Part shown: positions 34,622-42,343 of the stretch, in pieces
Position numbering within the stretch: position 1 is the stretch's first letter
How the letters are laid out: every line of letters begins with the position of its first letter
Assembly (NCBI GenBank): GCA_934695425.1
Contig: CAKUVH010000005.1
Location: forward strand, 1 to 64,000
DNA from: an uncultured Eubacteriales bacterium
Lineage (GTDB): Bacteria; Bacillota; Clostridia; Oscillospirales; Acutalibacteraceae
Direction of reading: 5' to 3'
Length of the DNA: 64,000 nucleotides
Made by a program: the position numbers and the translations under genes
Notes under the pieces: generated by a model
What the model saw: only the letters and a program-made list of their open reading frames with translations
Databases searched by the model: none
What the model was told of the DNA's origin: nothing

Positions 34622-36058
34622 TTATATATTTACCAGATTATTTTCATCAATCTCGATAGTACTTTTATTTTCATTTATTAACGGCATTACAATTTCATCA
34701 ATGTATTCTTGAGTTTGACTTGGTGCTCTGCCGATATAATTTTGAGGATCTCTTATTTTTTCCAGTTGGTTCTCGGAAAGATCAAAATCTTTATCTGCCA
34801 ATATTTTGTCTAATAAATGATTCTCTTTTCCTTCTTTTTTTATGAGGTATGATTCAGCCATAGAATACTCTCTGATTTTTTCATGGAGAATCTGCCTGTC
34901 TCCGCCGGACTTAACTGCTTCCATCAGGATATTCTCAGTTGCCATAAATTGTATTTCGTTCATAAGATGTTTTTCGATTACTTTTTCGTTTACCACAAGC
35001 CCACCGGAAACATTTATGTAGGTATTTAGCACTCCATCAAGAGCTAAAAAAGATTCCGAAATGCAAAGTCTTCGATTTGCCGAATCGTCCAAAGTTCTTT
35101 CGAACCATTGTGTGGACGCAGTCAAAGGTGCATTTAAAGATTGCGTTATTACAAATCTGCAAAGAGCTGCAATTCTTTCGCACCTCATAGGATTTCGCTT
35201 GTAGGGCATCGCAGAGGAGCCTATTTGTTTGTTTTCGAACGGTTCTTCAATTTCTTTTAGATGCTGAAGAAGTCGAATATCGTTAGAAAATTTAGCGGCA
35301 CTCTGAGCAACAGCGCTTAAAACTGCAAGTACATTGCTGTCAAATTTTCTTGAATAAGTTTGACCGGAAACATCAAAGCATTTTTTAAATCCCATTTTTT
35401 GAGCGATTTTTTTGTCCAACTGTTTGACTTTTTCATTATCTCCGTTAAACAGCTCCAAGAAACTTGCTTGAGTTCCGGTAGTTCCCTTGCATCCCAAAAG
35501 TTTTACATTATCAAGCAAATGGTTTATGGATTCTATATCCATAACCAAGTCTTGAATCCAAAGAGTAGCTCTTTTTCCGACGGTAGTGGGCTGAGCTGCT
35601 TGAAAATGAGTATATGCAAGAGTCGGAATATCCTTGGTTTTTATAGCGAAATCTGACAGGAGTTCTATTATTTTTATTATTTTCTGTTTTAAAAGTTTTA
35701 ATCCTTGAGTCATCACTATTATATCGGTGTTATCCCCGACAAAACACGAAGTCGCTCCCAAATGAATTATAGGTTTTGCGTGAGGACATTGTTTTCCGAA
35801 AGCGTACACGTGAGACATTACGTCGTGACGTATTTCTTTTTCTTTTTTTTCGGCATCACTGTAATTTATATTATGTAAATTTTCTTTCATTTCATCAATT
35901 TGAATGTCCGAAATTTCAAGTCCGAGTTCTTTTTCCGATTCTGCCAAAGCAATCCAAAGTTTTCTCCATAGAGTGAATTTATTATCTTCGGAGAAAATTT
36001 TACTCATTTCTTTGCTTGCATATCGGCAAGATAGGGGTGAATTATAAATATCTTTCAA
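34622..36058 (-). CDS. purB: Adenylosuccinate lyase
   Basis: 478 residues. It carries THFQAAQPTT, the signature SSAMPYKRNP and the expected helical superfamily fold. It removes fumarate from adenylosuccinate and SAICAR. Start choice: GGAGG at 36068-36064 lies five bases before TTG 36058, giving MKDIYNSPLSCRYA, which fits the family; the ATG at 36070 overlaps that same GGAGG and the frame further upstream is an extension without a binding site. A TTG start on a core purine gene is notable but well supported. Confidence 0.93.
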   Translation of the reverse strand: MKDIYNSPLSCRYASKEMSKIFSEDNKFTLWRKLWIALAESEKELGLEISDIQIDEMKENLHNINYSDAEKKEKEIRHDVMSHVYAFGKQCPHAKPIIHLGATSCFVGDNTDIIVMTQGLKLLKQKIIKIIELLSDFAIKTKDIPTLAYTHFQAAQPTTVGKRATLWIQDLVMDIESINHLLDNVKLLGCKGTTGTQASFLELFNGDNEKVKQLDKKIAQKMGFKKCFDVSGQTYSRKFDSNVLAVLSAVAQSAAKFSNDIRLLQHLKEIEEPFENKQIGSSAMPYKRNPMRCERIAALCRFVITQSLNAPLTASTQWFERTLDDSANRRLCISESFLALDGVLNTYINVSGGLVVNEKVIEKHLMNEIQFMATENILMEAVKSGGDRQILHEKIREYSMAESYLIKKEGKENHLLDKILADKDFDLSENQLEKIRDPQNYIGRAPSQTQEYIDEIVMPLINENKSTIEIDENNLVNI

Positions 36059-36182
36059 AGAAACCTCCATTAATATTATCAAATAATTTTTTAACCAGAA
36101 GTACATTATACATTTTATTTAATTTGTTTTCAATAATTATATTAAAATAAAATTTTAAATATTAAGGAGGACGTTAGATGTT

Positions 36183-36863
36183 TCAAAACATTTTTTTAAG
36201 TGTTTGTAGAGCCTTTTTTTCTATTCTGGACACATATGACCTGGAAATTCCCAGTGCCGCTGCCACTTCTCGTTGCGGTAAAGGCCCTTTACCTCCGATG
36301 CCATATCTTAAACATAGAATTATTTTTTCACGATTGGAAAGTCCTTTTAAAATGTATTTTCCAAGTTTTTGTATATTTATCTTTGTGTCAATTTTATCGG
36401 CAATTGAATCATCTATTGATATAGTGTCCATTAAGGTTAAAACATTTCCGTTTTTGTCGGTTTCAATGGGTTCGTTAATCGAGATATCCAAAGATGATTT
36501 TTTAGAATTTCTAAAATGCATAAGAACTTCATTTTCGATGCACCTCGCGGCGTAACTCGAAAGACGAATTCCTTTTTCGGGCTTGAATGTGTTAATTGCT
36601 TTTATAAGACCGATTGTGCCTATGGATATTAAATCGTCCGGGTCGCTTTTATTGTGGTAATACTTTTTGGTTATATGAGCAACTAATCGCAAGTTGTGTT
36701 TTATAAGCTTGTTTTTAGCGTATTTGCTTCCGGATTTTAATAAATCTATATATTTTCTTTCTTCTTTCGCGGACAAAGGCTTCGGGAAAGAATTCGGAGT
36801 CATTACATGAAGAATAGCGAAAGGAATAGTTGATAAGATATTTAGTATTGTATTTAGCCACAT
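36183..36863 (-). CDS. sigK: Sporulation sigma factor, SigK type
   Basis: 226 residues. A hydrophobic pro-like N-terminus (MWLNTILNILSTIPFAIL) precedes PLSAKEERKYIDLL, region 2 (LISIGTIGLIKAINTF, SSYAARCIENEVLMHFR) and region 4 (LSNREKIILCLRYGIGG, QREVAAALGISRSYVSRIEKKAL). These match SigK of Bacillus and Clostridium, which directs late mother-cell genes during sporulation. The coding sequence is continuous: no skin-type prophage interrupts it. AAGGTGA precedes the ATG. It implies that the organism, or a recent ancestor, makes endospores. Confidence 0.9.
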   Translation of the reverse strand: MWLNTILNILSTIPFAILHVMTPNSFPKPLSAKEERKYIDLLKSGSKYAKNKLIKHNLRLVAHITKKYYHNKSDPDDLISIGTIGLIKAINTFKPEKGIRLSSYAARCIENEVLMHFRNSKKSSLDISINEPIETDKNGNVLTLMDTISIDDSIADKIDTKINIQKLGKYILKGLSNREKIILCLRYGIGGKGPLPQREVAAALGISRSYVSRIEKKALQTLKKMF

Positions 36864-36957
36864 TGAATATCACCTTGCTGATAAATTTATATTTGTATTT
36901 TAATTTTTATGTGACAATTCCTTGTCTTTATAACTTTCAAAATAATTTTCAAAAACA

Positions 36958-36986
36958 TTGTAGTTTCTTTGACTTTGTGTTATAAT
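36958..36986 (+). promoter_or_regulatory. Extended -10 promoter, secreted HTH gene 1
   Basis: TTGTAG, 17-base spacer, TATAAT, with TGTGT directly upstream of the -10. The same TGTGTTATAAT block precedes the next three paralogues. The gene starts at 37019. Confidence 0.8.
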
Positions 36987-37018
36987 TTGGATATTAAATT
37001 TAGAAAGGTTTAGGAAAT

Positions 37019-37981
37019 ATGAGTTTAAAGACAAAAGTAAAAAGATTTTTAATATGCGGGGCGGCTTTTTCAGGGATTTTAATGTGCGCAGCAACTAAAA
37101 ATGCCTATGCAACAGGCTGCGAGGAGAATATGTTCGGTAATAATATGTATAAAGATGAGGCACACAGCCCTTTTACAGAAAGTGATTTATATTTAGAGCA
37201 GTTAATTGATAGCGAAGATACGTCATTGGCTTCTTGCGATGAAAAAGTATCATTTCAAGTTTTTCCTCCGGAAAATTTATCACAAAGCGAACTTAAACAA
37301 TTTTATATTAATGAATTTATTGTGAATAAGGCAAAGAACAAAAAATTAACAATTAAAAAATTTTCACACGACAACGGGCTTCAGTGGAATTCTTTTAAAG
37401 GGTGGCTTTACAAGCGTAAAGAAGGGGAAAACTATCTTCCTCCAAGAACAAAAAAATTAAAATTAAAAGATAAGGTAAAAAAAGCTTTTGTAGAAAGATT
37501 TATTTTGGAAAAAAGCAGAGACGAAAGCATGTCGGTAAAAAAATATATTGAAGAAAACGGACTGGCAAAGCAAACATTTTATGCGTGGCTGCGTGATTAT
37601 AGTGAAGATTATGGCGTTGATATACTCGGACATAAAGCATGGACGAAAGAAGAAAAACGGCGACATGTTGAAGAGTATCTTAAGGCAAATTCAGATGGCA
37701 AGACCATGTCGGTGCAAAGTTATGCTGAGAAAAATAACATACATCTAAAAACCTTTTATATGTGGTTGAATCGTTATAAAAAGAAATCCAACGAAAGTAC
37801 ATCTCAACACAAAATGTGGACGCAAGAAGAAAAATGGTTATACATAGCGGAGTATCTTAAGGCGAATTCAGGCGGTAGAGCTATGAGCATAAATGCTTTT
37901 GCCAAAGCTTACAATTTGAAATACAGTACTGTTTATTCGTGGATAAAAAATTATATGGACGAAAGCTATATAATTTTCTAA
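37019..37981 (+). CDS. Secreted protein with four homeodomain-like HTH repeats
   Basis: 320 residues. Signal peptide: basic start MSLKTKVKRF, hydrophobic core ICGAAFSGILMC, likely cleavage after AYA near residue 32. An acidic linker follows. Four ~55-residue repeats occupy ~90-315: KKFSHDNGLQWNSFKGWLY, KKYIEENGLAKQTFYAWLRDY, QSYAEKNNIHLKTFYMWLNRY and NAFAKAYNLKYSTVYSWIKNY. Each has the helix, turn and recognition helix of transposase-type or homeodomain-like DNA-binding domains, preceded by an amphipathic helix (EEK-YI-EYLKAN). DNA-binding repeats on an exported protein are unexpected. The protein may act in a host cell or bind extracellular DNA; this is inference. A promoter and a terminator frame it as a single-gene unit. 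Confidence 0.75.
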   Translation: MSLKTKVKRFLICGAAFSGILMCAATKNAYATGCEENMFGNNMYKDEAHSPFTESDLYLEQLIDSEDTSLASCDEKVSFQVFPPENLSQSELKQFYINEFIVNKAKNKKLTIKKFSHDNGLQWNSFKGWLYKRKEGENYLPPRTKKLKLKDKVKKAFVERFILEKSRDESMSVKKYIEENGLAKQTFYAWLRDYSEDYGVDILGHKAWTKEEKRRHVEEYLKANSDGKTMSVQSYAEKNNIHLKTFYMWLNRYKKKSNESTSQHKMWTQEEKWLYIAEYLKANSGGRAMSINAFAKAYNLKYSTVYSWIKNYMDESYIIF

Positions 37982-38006
37982 TTATTAGAAAATACGATAT
38001 TTTAGG

Positions 38007-38037
38007 CAGCTTGGAAGGATTTTCTAAGCTGTTTTTT
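38007..38037 (+). terminator. Terminator of secreted HTH gene 1
   Basis: CAGCTT and AAGCTG stem around GGAAGGATTTTCT, followed by TTTTTT, 26 bases after the stop. Confidence 0.75.
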
Positions 38038-38054
38038 ATTTTTTTAAAAAAGTG

Positions 38055-38083
38055 TTGTGTTTTATTTAAATTTGTGTTATAAT
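38055..38083 (+). promoter_or_regulatory. Extended -10 promoter, secreted HTH gene 2
   Basis: TTGTGT, 17 bases, TATAAT, with the shared TGTGT before the -10. The gene starts at 38122 behind AAGGAG. Confidence 0.85.
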
Positions 38084-38121
38084 GTAAACATAAAATAAAT
38101 CAAAAAATAAGGAGTAAGAAA

Positions 38122-38895
38122 ATGAACTTAATTTCAAAGATCAAAAAAATTTCAGCTTGCAGTTTGGCTTCGGTCGGGGTTTTATTTTCTACAGGAAGTG
38201 TTGGCTTAAATGCGATGTTTCCTTCTTTTCAGTTTTCAAATTTTAACCAGCAAGCACCTAATTTAGGCAATTTTTCATTTCAATCCAATACTGTAAATTA
38301 TGCTCCTAGAAACACATTTGAAGATAGCGCAATGGACGTTGAAGAAGATTCTTCTCCTGCAAATTTTGCACCGATGTCTCAGCAAAATTTTACATTTCAG
38401 CAATTGCCTGCACAAATGCCTCGATTTGATTTAACCATTAATAACTATATTTTGCCTAATGAAAGCGGCAAAAATCAGGCACCTCGAAATAGTGCTCGCG
38501 TATCAAATCCTGTTCCTCAAAATGTTAATACTTCGAATAATCCGGCCTTGTCGTTCGTAAGTTTAAATGGACGTAATGCCAGAACCTTGAGCGAGAAAGA
38601 AAAAACTGAGTTGGCAAGACGAGGAATCGCGTTACTTATTAAAGGCGAATCGTGTGCAAGCGCTGCAAGAAAGCTTGGAATTAAAGATAATACTTTAAAA
38701 AATTGGATATATGAATATAAGGACGCTACGGTTAAATATAGCACACAAGAAAAGCAAGTTCATGTTCATAGATATTTATATGAGCATTCATTGGACAAAA
38801 ATGTTAATGTAACGGACTATGCAAATAGAAACGGACTCATAGTTGCTACATTTAGAAATTGGGTTCGTGACTATCAGGCCGGCAAGCAAGGTTAA
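38122..38895 (+). CDS. Secreted protein with C-terminal HTH pair
   Basis: 257 residues. Signal peptide MNLISKIKKISACSLASVGVL ends near NAMF (residues ~30-33). Residues ~35-145 are Asn/Pro/Gln/Phe-rich and probably disordered. The C-terminal ~110 residues hold two different HTH units: GESCASAARKLGIKDNTLKNW (transposase-like) and VNVTDYANRNGLIVATFRNWVRDY (same class as the repeats of the preceding gene). The last ~110 residues are close to those of the next gene, showing duplication. It is predicted to be exported by Sec. Its role is unknown; DNA binding outside the cytoplasm or in a host is inferred. Confidence 0.75.
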   Translation: MNLISKIKKISACSLASVGVLFSTGSVGLNAMFPSFQFSNFNQQAPNLGNFSFQSNTVNYAPRNTFEDSAMDVEEDSSPANFAPMSQQNFTFQQLPAQMPRFDLTINNYILPNESGKNQAPRNSARVSNPVPQNVNTSNNPALSFVSLNGRNARTLSEKEKTELARRGIALLIKGESCASAARKLGIKDNTLKNWIYEYKDATVKYSTQEKQVHVHRYLYEHSLDKNVNVTDYANRNGLIVATFRNWVRDYQAGKQG

Positions 38896-38909
38896 TTAAA
38901 TTTAAAATA

Positions 38910-38939
38910 AAAAGCTGGCCTAGTATGGCTAGCTTTTTT
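38910..38939 (+). terminator. Terminator of secreted HTH gene 2
   Basis: AAAAGCTGGCC and GGCTAGCTTTTTT form a stem around TAGTAT with a clear T-run. Confidence 0.85.
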
Positions 38940-38995
38940 GTCGAATTTTGCAAATTAATTGATGAGCCGAATTTGAAATAATTGTAAAATTTTTG

Positions 38996-39024
38996 TTGCA
39001 TATATTTTTGTTTTGTGTTATAAT
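38996..39024 (+). promoter_or_regulatory. Extended -10 promoter, secreted HTH gene 3
   Basis: TTGCAT, 17 bases, TATAAT, with TGTGT upstream of the -10; start codon at 39063. Confidence 0.85.
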
Positions 39025-39062
39025 ATGGATGTAAAATAAATTAAAGGTAAGGAGTTATAGAA

Positions 39063-39731
39063 ATGAATTTAGTTTCAAAAATTAAAAAAATTTCAGCTTG
39101 CAGCCTAGCTGCATTAGGAATTTTAGCATCTACAGGGACAATTGGATGTAGTGCTATGTATCCATCTGGATTTGATTTCAGCAGGATGAATCAAATGCAC
39201 AAAAAGGAGTTTGAAAAGCAACGTGCAAGACGCGAGAGAGAAGGAACCCGAGATATAGGCCAACATTTTACACTAAATGTTAACAATTTTGGAGTGCCTA
39301 CTAACAGAGAAAGATTCCCAATGCCTCAGCCCACTAATGCTAGGAATAAAGCGCCAAGAAACGCTAATTCAGAAAACTCATTTTTATCTTTCGTAAGTTT
39401 AAATGGTCGTAATACCAGAACTTTAAATGAGAGAGAAAAAATAGAGTTAACAAGACGAGGAATTTCTTTACTTGATAAAGGCGAGTCATACGCGAGTGTT
39501 GCAAGAGAACTTGGAATTTCAGATAGCACTTTAAAAAATTGGGAAATTGATTACGGAGATGGTGTAGCCAGATACACACCACAAGAAAAGAAACAACACG
39601 TTTTTAGATATTTGCGTGAACAAACTCTCAGTCCGAGTGTTAACGTGACGGACTACTCAAATAGAAATGGACTCGTAGCTGCAACATTTAGAAATTGGGT
39701 TCGTGACTATCAGGCTGGAAGGCTTCAATAG
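39063..39731 (+). CDS. Secreted HTH protein, paralogue of the preceding gene
   Basis: 222 residues. The signal peptide MNLVSKIKKISACSLAALGIL differs little from its neighbour. The middle is shorter, with a charged EKQRARREREGTRD stretch. From LSFVSLNGRN onward the two proteins align almost residue for residue, with HTH units GESYASVARELGISDSTLKNW and VNVTDYSNRNGLVAATFRNWVRDY. The recognition helices differ at a few positions, which would alter binding preference if they read DNA. It has its own promoter and terminator. Confidence 0.75.
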   Translation: MNLVSKIKKISACSLAALGILASTGTIGCSAMYPSGFDFSRMNQMHKKEFEKQRARREREGTRDIGQHFTLNVNNFGVPTNRERFPMPQPTNARNKAPRNANSENSFLSFVSLNGRNTRTLNEREKIELTRRGISLLDKGESYASVARELGISDSTLKNWEIDYGDGVARYTPQEKKQHVFRYLREQTLSPSVNVTDYSNRNGLVAATFRNWVRDYQAGRLQ

Positions 39732-39753
39732 CAAGATTAATTAAACTTAGAAT

Positions 39754-39785
39754 AAAAAGTTAGTCCTGAGTGACTGGCTTTTTTA
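39754..39785 (+). terminator. Terminator of secreted HTH gene 3
   Basis: AAAAGTTAGTC and GACTGGCTTTT stem with one mismatch, followed by TTTTATTTT. Confidence 0.75.
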
Positions 39786-39821
39786 TTTTAAGAGATGAGC
39801 GAAATAATTTTGAAAAATATA

Positions 39822-39850
39822 TTGAATTTTGTTTAAGCTTGTGTTATAAT
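39822..39850 (+). promoter_or_regulatory. Extended -10 promoter, 50-residue-repeat gene A
   Basis: TTGAAT, 17 bases, TATAAT preceded by TGTGT; start at 39883. Confidence 0.85.
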
Positions 39851-39882
39851 ATGAATATAAAATGAAAATAAGGAGAAAAACT

Positions 39883-40878
39883 ATGAAATTAATTTCAAAA
39901 CTTAAAAAAATTTCAATTTGTAGTTTACTTTCAGCAGGAACCTTAATACCTTTAGCAAATGTTGGATTAAGCGCTATGTACCCTTCCCGTAATATGAGTA
40001 ATGTTTCAGAAATTACAGATGACGGCATCACAATGGACATTGAAGAAGATTTTTCTTCTGATGATGACGATTCCTCAAGTGACATTGAAAGTGAAAAAAG
40101 TTTAATCAAAGAGAAAAAATCAGAGTTAAAAAATAGATATTTTTCTCGAGATTGTGAAGATGAGTCATTAGAGCCTTATAGTAAAAAACTAAGAGCTTCT
40201 TCATCAAAATTAGAAACCTTAACGGCGAACGAAAACTTACGCGTTAAAAGTATGAGCAATGGACAAAAGGCAGATTTAATAAACCAATATTTTTCGCTAA
40301 TTTGTGGAGATGATTCACCGGAAAGTGCTATGAAAAAATTAGGACTCTCTAAAAACTTATTGAGAGCTTTAATGAAGGGTGAAGATATCCGTGTTAAAAA
40401 CATGAGCCAAGAAGAAAAGGCAACATTGTTGAATCAATGGTATTCGCTACGTAGGAAAGGTGAGTCAGAAGAAAGTGCTAGTAAAAAAATAGGAGTTTCT
40501 TCATGGAAATTAGAAACCTTTATGGCGGATGAAAACATACGCGTTAAAAGTATGAGCAATGGGGAAAAGGCAGATTTAATAAACCAATATTTTTCGCTAA
40601 TTTGCGGAGATGATTCACCGGAAAGTGCTATGAAAAAATTGGGACTCTCTAGAAACTTATTGAGAGCTTTAATGAAGGATGAAGATAGCCGTGTTAAAAA
40701 CATGAGCCAAGAAGAAAAGAGAATATTCTGGAATCAATGGCGTTCGCTACTTAACAAAGGCGAGTCAGAAGAGAGTGCTAGCAGAAAGTTGGGAATTTCT
40801 TTATCGAAAATAAAGATCTTAAGAGATAAAGAAATAGAATCAAAAATGGGATGGTTTCGCCGTTTATGTGGACATTAA
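39883..40878 (+). CDS. Secreted protein with five 50-residue HTH-like repeats (A)
   Basis: 331 residues from the ATG at 39883, which follows AAGGAGAAAAACT; the upstream in-frame ATG overlaps the leader. Signal peptide MKLISKLKKISICSLLSAG, cleavage near SAMY. An acidic Asp/Ser tract (~50-72) precedes about five units with the pattern RVK-MS-EEKA-L-NQ-SL--G-SEESA-KKLG-S---L--L, each containing the helix-turn-helix core ESASKKLGIS. Units 2 and 4 are nearly identical to each other, as are units 3 and 5, giving an exact 300-base DNA offset. The units resemble small three-helix DNA-binding modules. Function is unknown; an arrayed nucleic-acid or protein binder is plausible. Confidence 0.75.
   Translation: MKLISKLKKISICSLLSAGTLIPLANVGLSAMYPSRNMSNVSEITDDGITMDIEEDFSSDDDDSSSDIESEKSLIKEKKSELKNRYFSRDCEDESLEPYSKKLRASSSKLETLTANENLRVKSMSNGQKADLINQYFSLICGDDSPESAMKKLGLSKNLLRALMKGEDIRVKNMSQEEKATLLNQWYSLRRKGESEESASKKIGVSSWKLETFMADENIRVKSMSNGEKADLINQYFSLICGDDSPESAMKKLGLSRNLLRALMKDEDSRVKNMSQEEKRIFWNQWRSLLNKGESEESASRKLGISLSKIKILRDKEIESKMGWFRRLCGH
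40207..40729 (+). repeat. Tandem 300-bp direct duplication inside gene A
   Basis: Bases 40207-40429 and 40507-40729 match with only a dozen or so differences at an exact offset of 300 bases (two 50-codon units). Part of the same text recurs near 41244-41290 in gene B. Confidence 0.9.
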
Positions 40879-41008
40879 GCGATCAGAGAACACTACAAAA
40901 ATTATTAATCAACTAAGGTGAATCAGAATTTAAGAGAGTAATAGGATTTGAAATTTATGAATCGCCATGAGTTTCTGATAAGTGAAATAATTTTTAAAAT
41001 ATATTGTA

Positions 41009-41037
41009 TTGCACTTTGTTTAAAATGATGTTATAAT
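41009..41037 (+). promoter_or_regulatory. Promoter of 50-residue-repeat gene B
   Basis: TTGCAC, 17 bases, TATAAT with ATGATGT before the -10. It probably also drives the next gene, which has a similar leader but no promoter of its own that I can see. Confidence 0.8.
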
Positions 41038-41081
41038 CTGAAATGAAATATCGTTAGTAAATCTTAAAAAAGGAGCAAGAA

Positions 41082-42269
41082 ATGGACCCGATTTCGAAAC
41101 TTAAAAAAATTTCAATTTTCAGTTTGCTTTTAGCAGGAACTTTAACATCCTCGGCAAATGTCGGACTAAGTGCAGTGCAGCCTTCCCACAATATGAGTAA
41201 TGTTTCGGGAATTACAGATGAAGATATTCGTGTCAGAAACATGAGCAATGGAGAAAAGGCAGATTTAATAAACCAATATTTTTCGCTAATTGATAGAGAT
41301 GAATCACCGGAGAACGCTCTGAAAACATTAGGAATTTCTAAAAATTTGATAAGCGATTTAATTAAGGATGAAGATATCCGTGTTAAAAACATGAGCAATG
41401 AAGAAAAGGCAGGGCTATTGAATCAATTCTATTCGCTAGGTTATAAATGTGAGTTGCTAGATAATATTAGTAAAAAACTAGGAATTTCTATACGGTCAAT
41501 ACATATGCTGATGTACGACGAAGAAATCCGTGTCAGAAATATGAGCGATAAAGAAAGGGTAGAATCACTAAACCAATATTCATTAGCTTGTAAAAGCGAG
41601 TCGCCAGAGAGCGCTTTGAAGAAAATAGGAATTTCTACAGCTTCGTTACATGTCTTGAGGACAAACGAAGAAATTCGCGCCAGAGATATGAGCAATGAAG
41701 AAAGACTGGAATTACTAAACCAATACTTATTAGCTTGTAAAAGCGAATCGCCGGAGAATGCTTTGAAAAAACTAGGAGTCTCTATATACGCATTAGATAC
41801 TTTGAAGATGTGTGAAACCGCCTATGTCTGGAAAATGAGTGAGGAAAAGAAAATAGAGCTAATAGATGGTTATATTTCGTTACAAGAAAAAGGCGAGTCG
41901 CCAGAGAGTGCTAGTAAAAAATTAGGAGTATCTATATCCAAATTAGAGGTCTTGAAGAGTAGCGAAGGCTTATTTGTCATAACTATGAGTAATAAAGAAA
42001 GATCGAAGTTAATAAACCAATATTTTTCGTTAATTGATAGAGATGAATCAACGGAAAGTGCTAGGAAAAAACTAAAAATTTCTAAAAATTTGTTGAGTAC
42101 CTTAATAGGGGACAAAAATATTGATGTTAAAAACATGAGCCAAGAAAAAAAGGAAACAATACTGAAACGATGGTGTTGGCCACGGGATAAAGATGAGTTA
42201 GAAGAAAGTTTGAAAATTTCTTTATCGAAATTAAGGGCCCCAATTGTGAACAAAGGCAGCCGTGTCTAA
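41082..42269 (+). CDS. Secreted protein with seven 50-residue HTH-like repeats (B)
   Basis: 395 residues, binding site AAAAAAGGAG. Signal peptide MDPISKLKKISIFSLLLAGTL, cleavage near SAVQ. Seven 49-50-residue units follow from ~45 onward with the pattern IRV-NMSNEEK--L-NQ--L--K-ESPE-ALKKLGIS---L--L. The second helix region (GISKNLISDL, GISIRSIHML, GISTASLHVL, GVSIYALDTL, GVSISKLEVL) varies at the positions that would be exposed on a recognition helix, while the scaffold is constant. The last unit is shortened. This layout of constant scaffold and variable exposed residues is typical of modular binding proteins. Paralogue of gene A. Confidence 0.75.
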   Translation: MDPISKLKKISIFSLLLAGTLTSSANVGLSAVQPSHNMSNVSGITDEDIRVRNMSNGEKADLINQYFSLIDRDESPENALKTLGISKNLISDLIKDEDIRVKNMSNEEKAGLLNQFYSLGYKCELLDNISKKLGISIRSIHMLMYDEEIRVRNMSDKERVESLNQYSLACKSESPESALKKIGISTASLHVLRTNEEIRARDMSNEERLELLNQYLLACKSESPENALKKLGVSIYALDTLKMCETAYVWKMSEEKKIELIDGYISLQEKGESPESASKKLGVSISKLEVLKSSEGLFVITMSNKERSKLINQYFSLIDRDESTESARKKLKISKNLLSTLIGDKNIDVKNMSQEKKETILKRWCWPRDKDELEESLKISLSKLRAPIVNKGSRV

Positions 42270-42343
42270 AATATGAGTAATATAAAAATCCAAATTTGTA
42301 AAATAAGTAATTTAGTTAGTAAATTTTAAAAAAGGAGTAAAAA

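Noticed and set aside
36178..36555. Plus-strand frame with AAGGAGG-like site opposite sigK.
   Set aside because: It mirrors the 3' end of sigK on the other strand; its translation has no protein-like features, whereas the sigK frame is a clear family match.
40434..40703. Minus-strand frames inside the repeat genes (also 40176-40403, 41054-41398).
   Set aside because: They repeat because the coding strand repeats; they are shadow frames.
40201..40730. CRISPR-like array because of regular direct repeats.
   Set aside because: The period is 150/300 bases, in frame and protein-coding, with no spacers or cas genes in the window.
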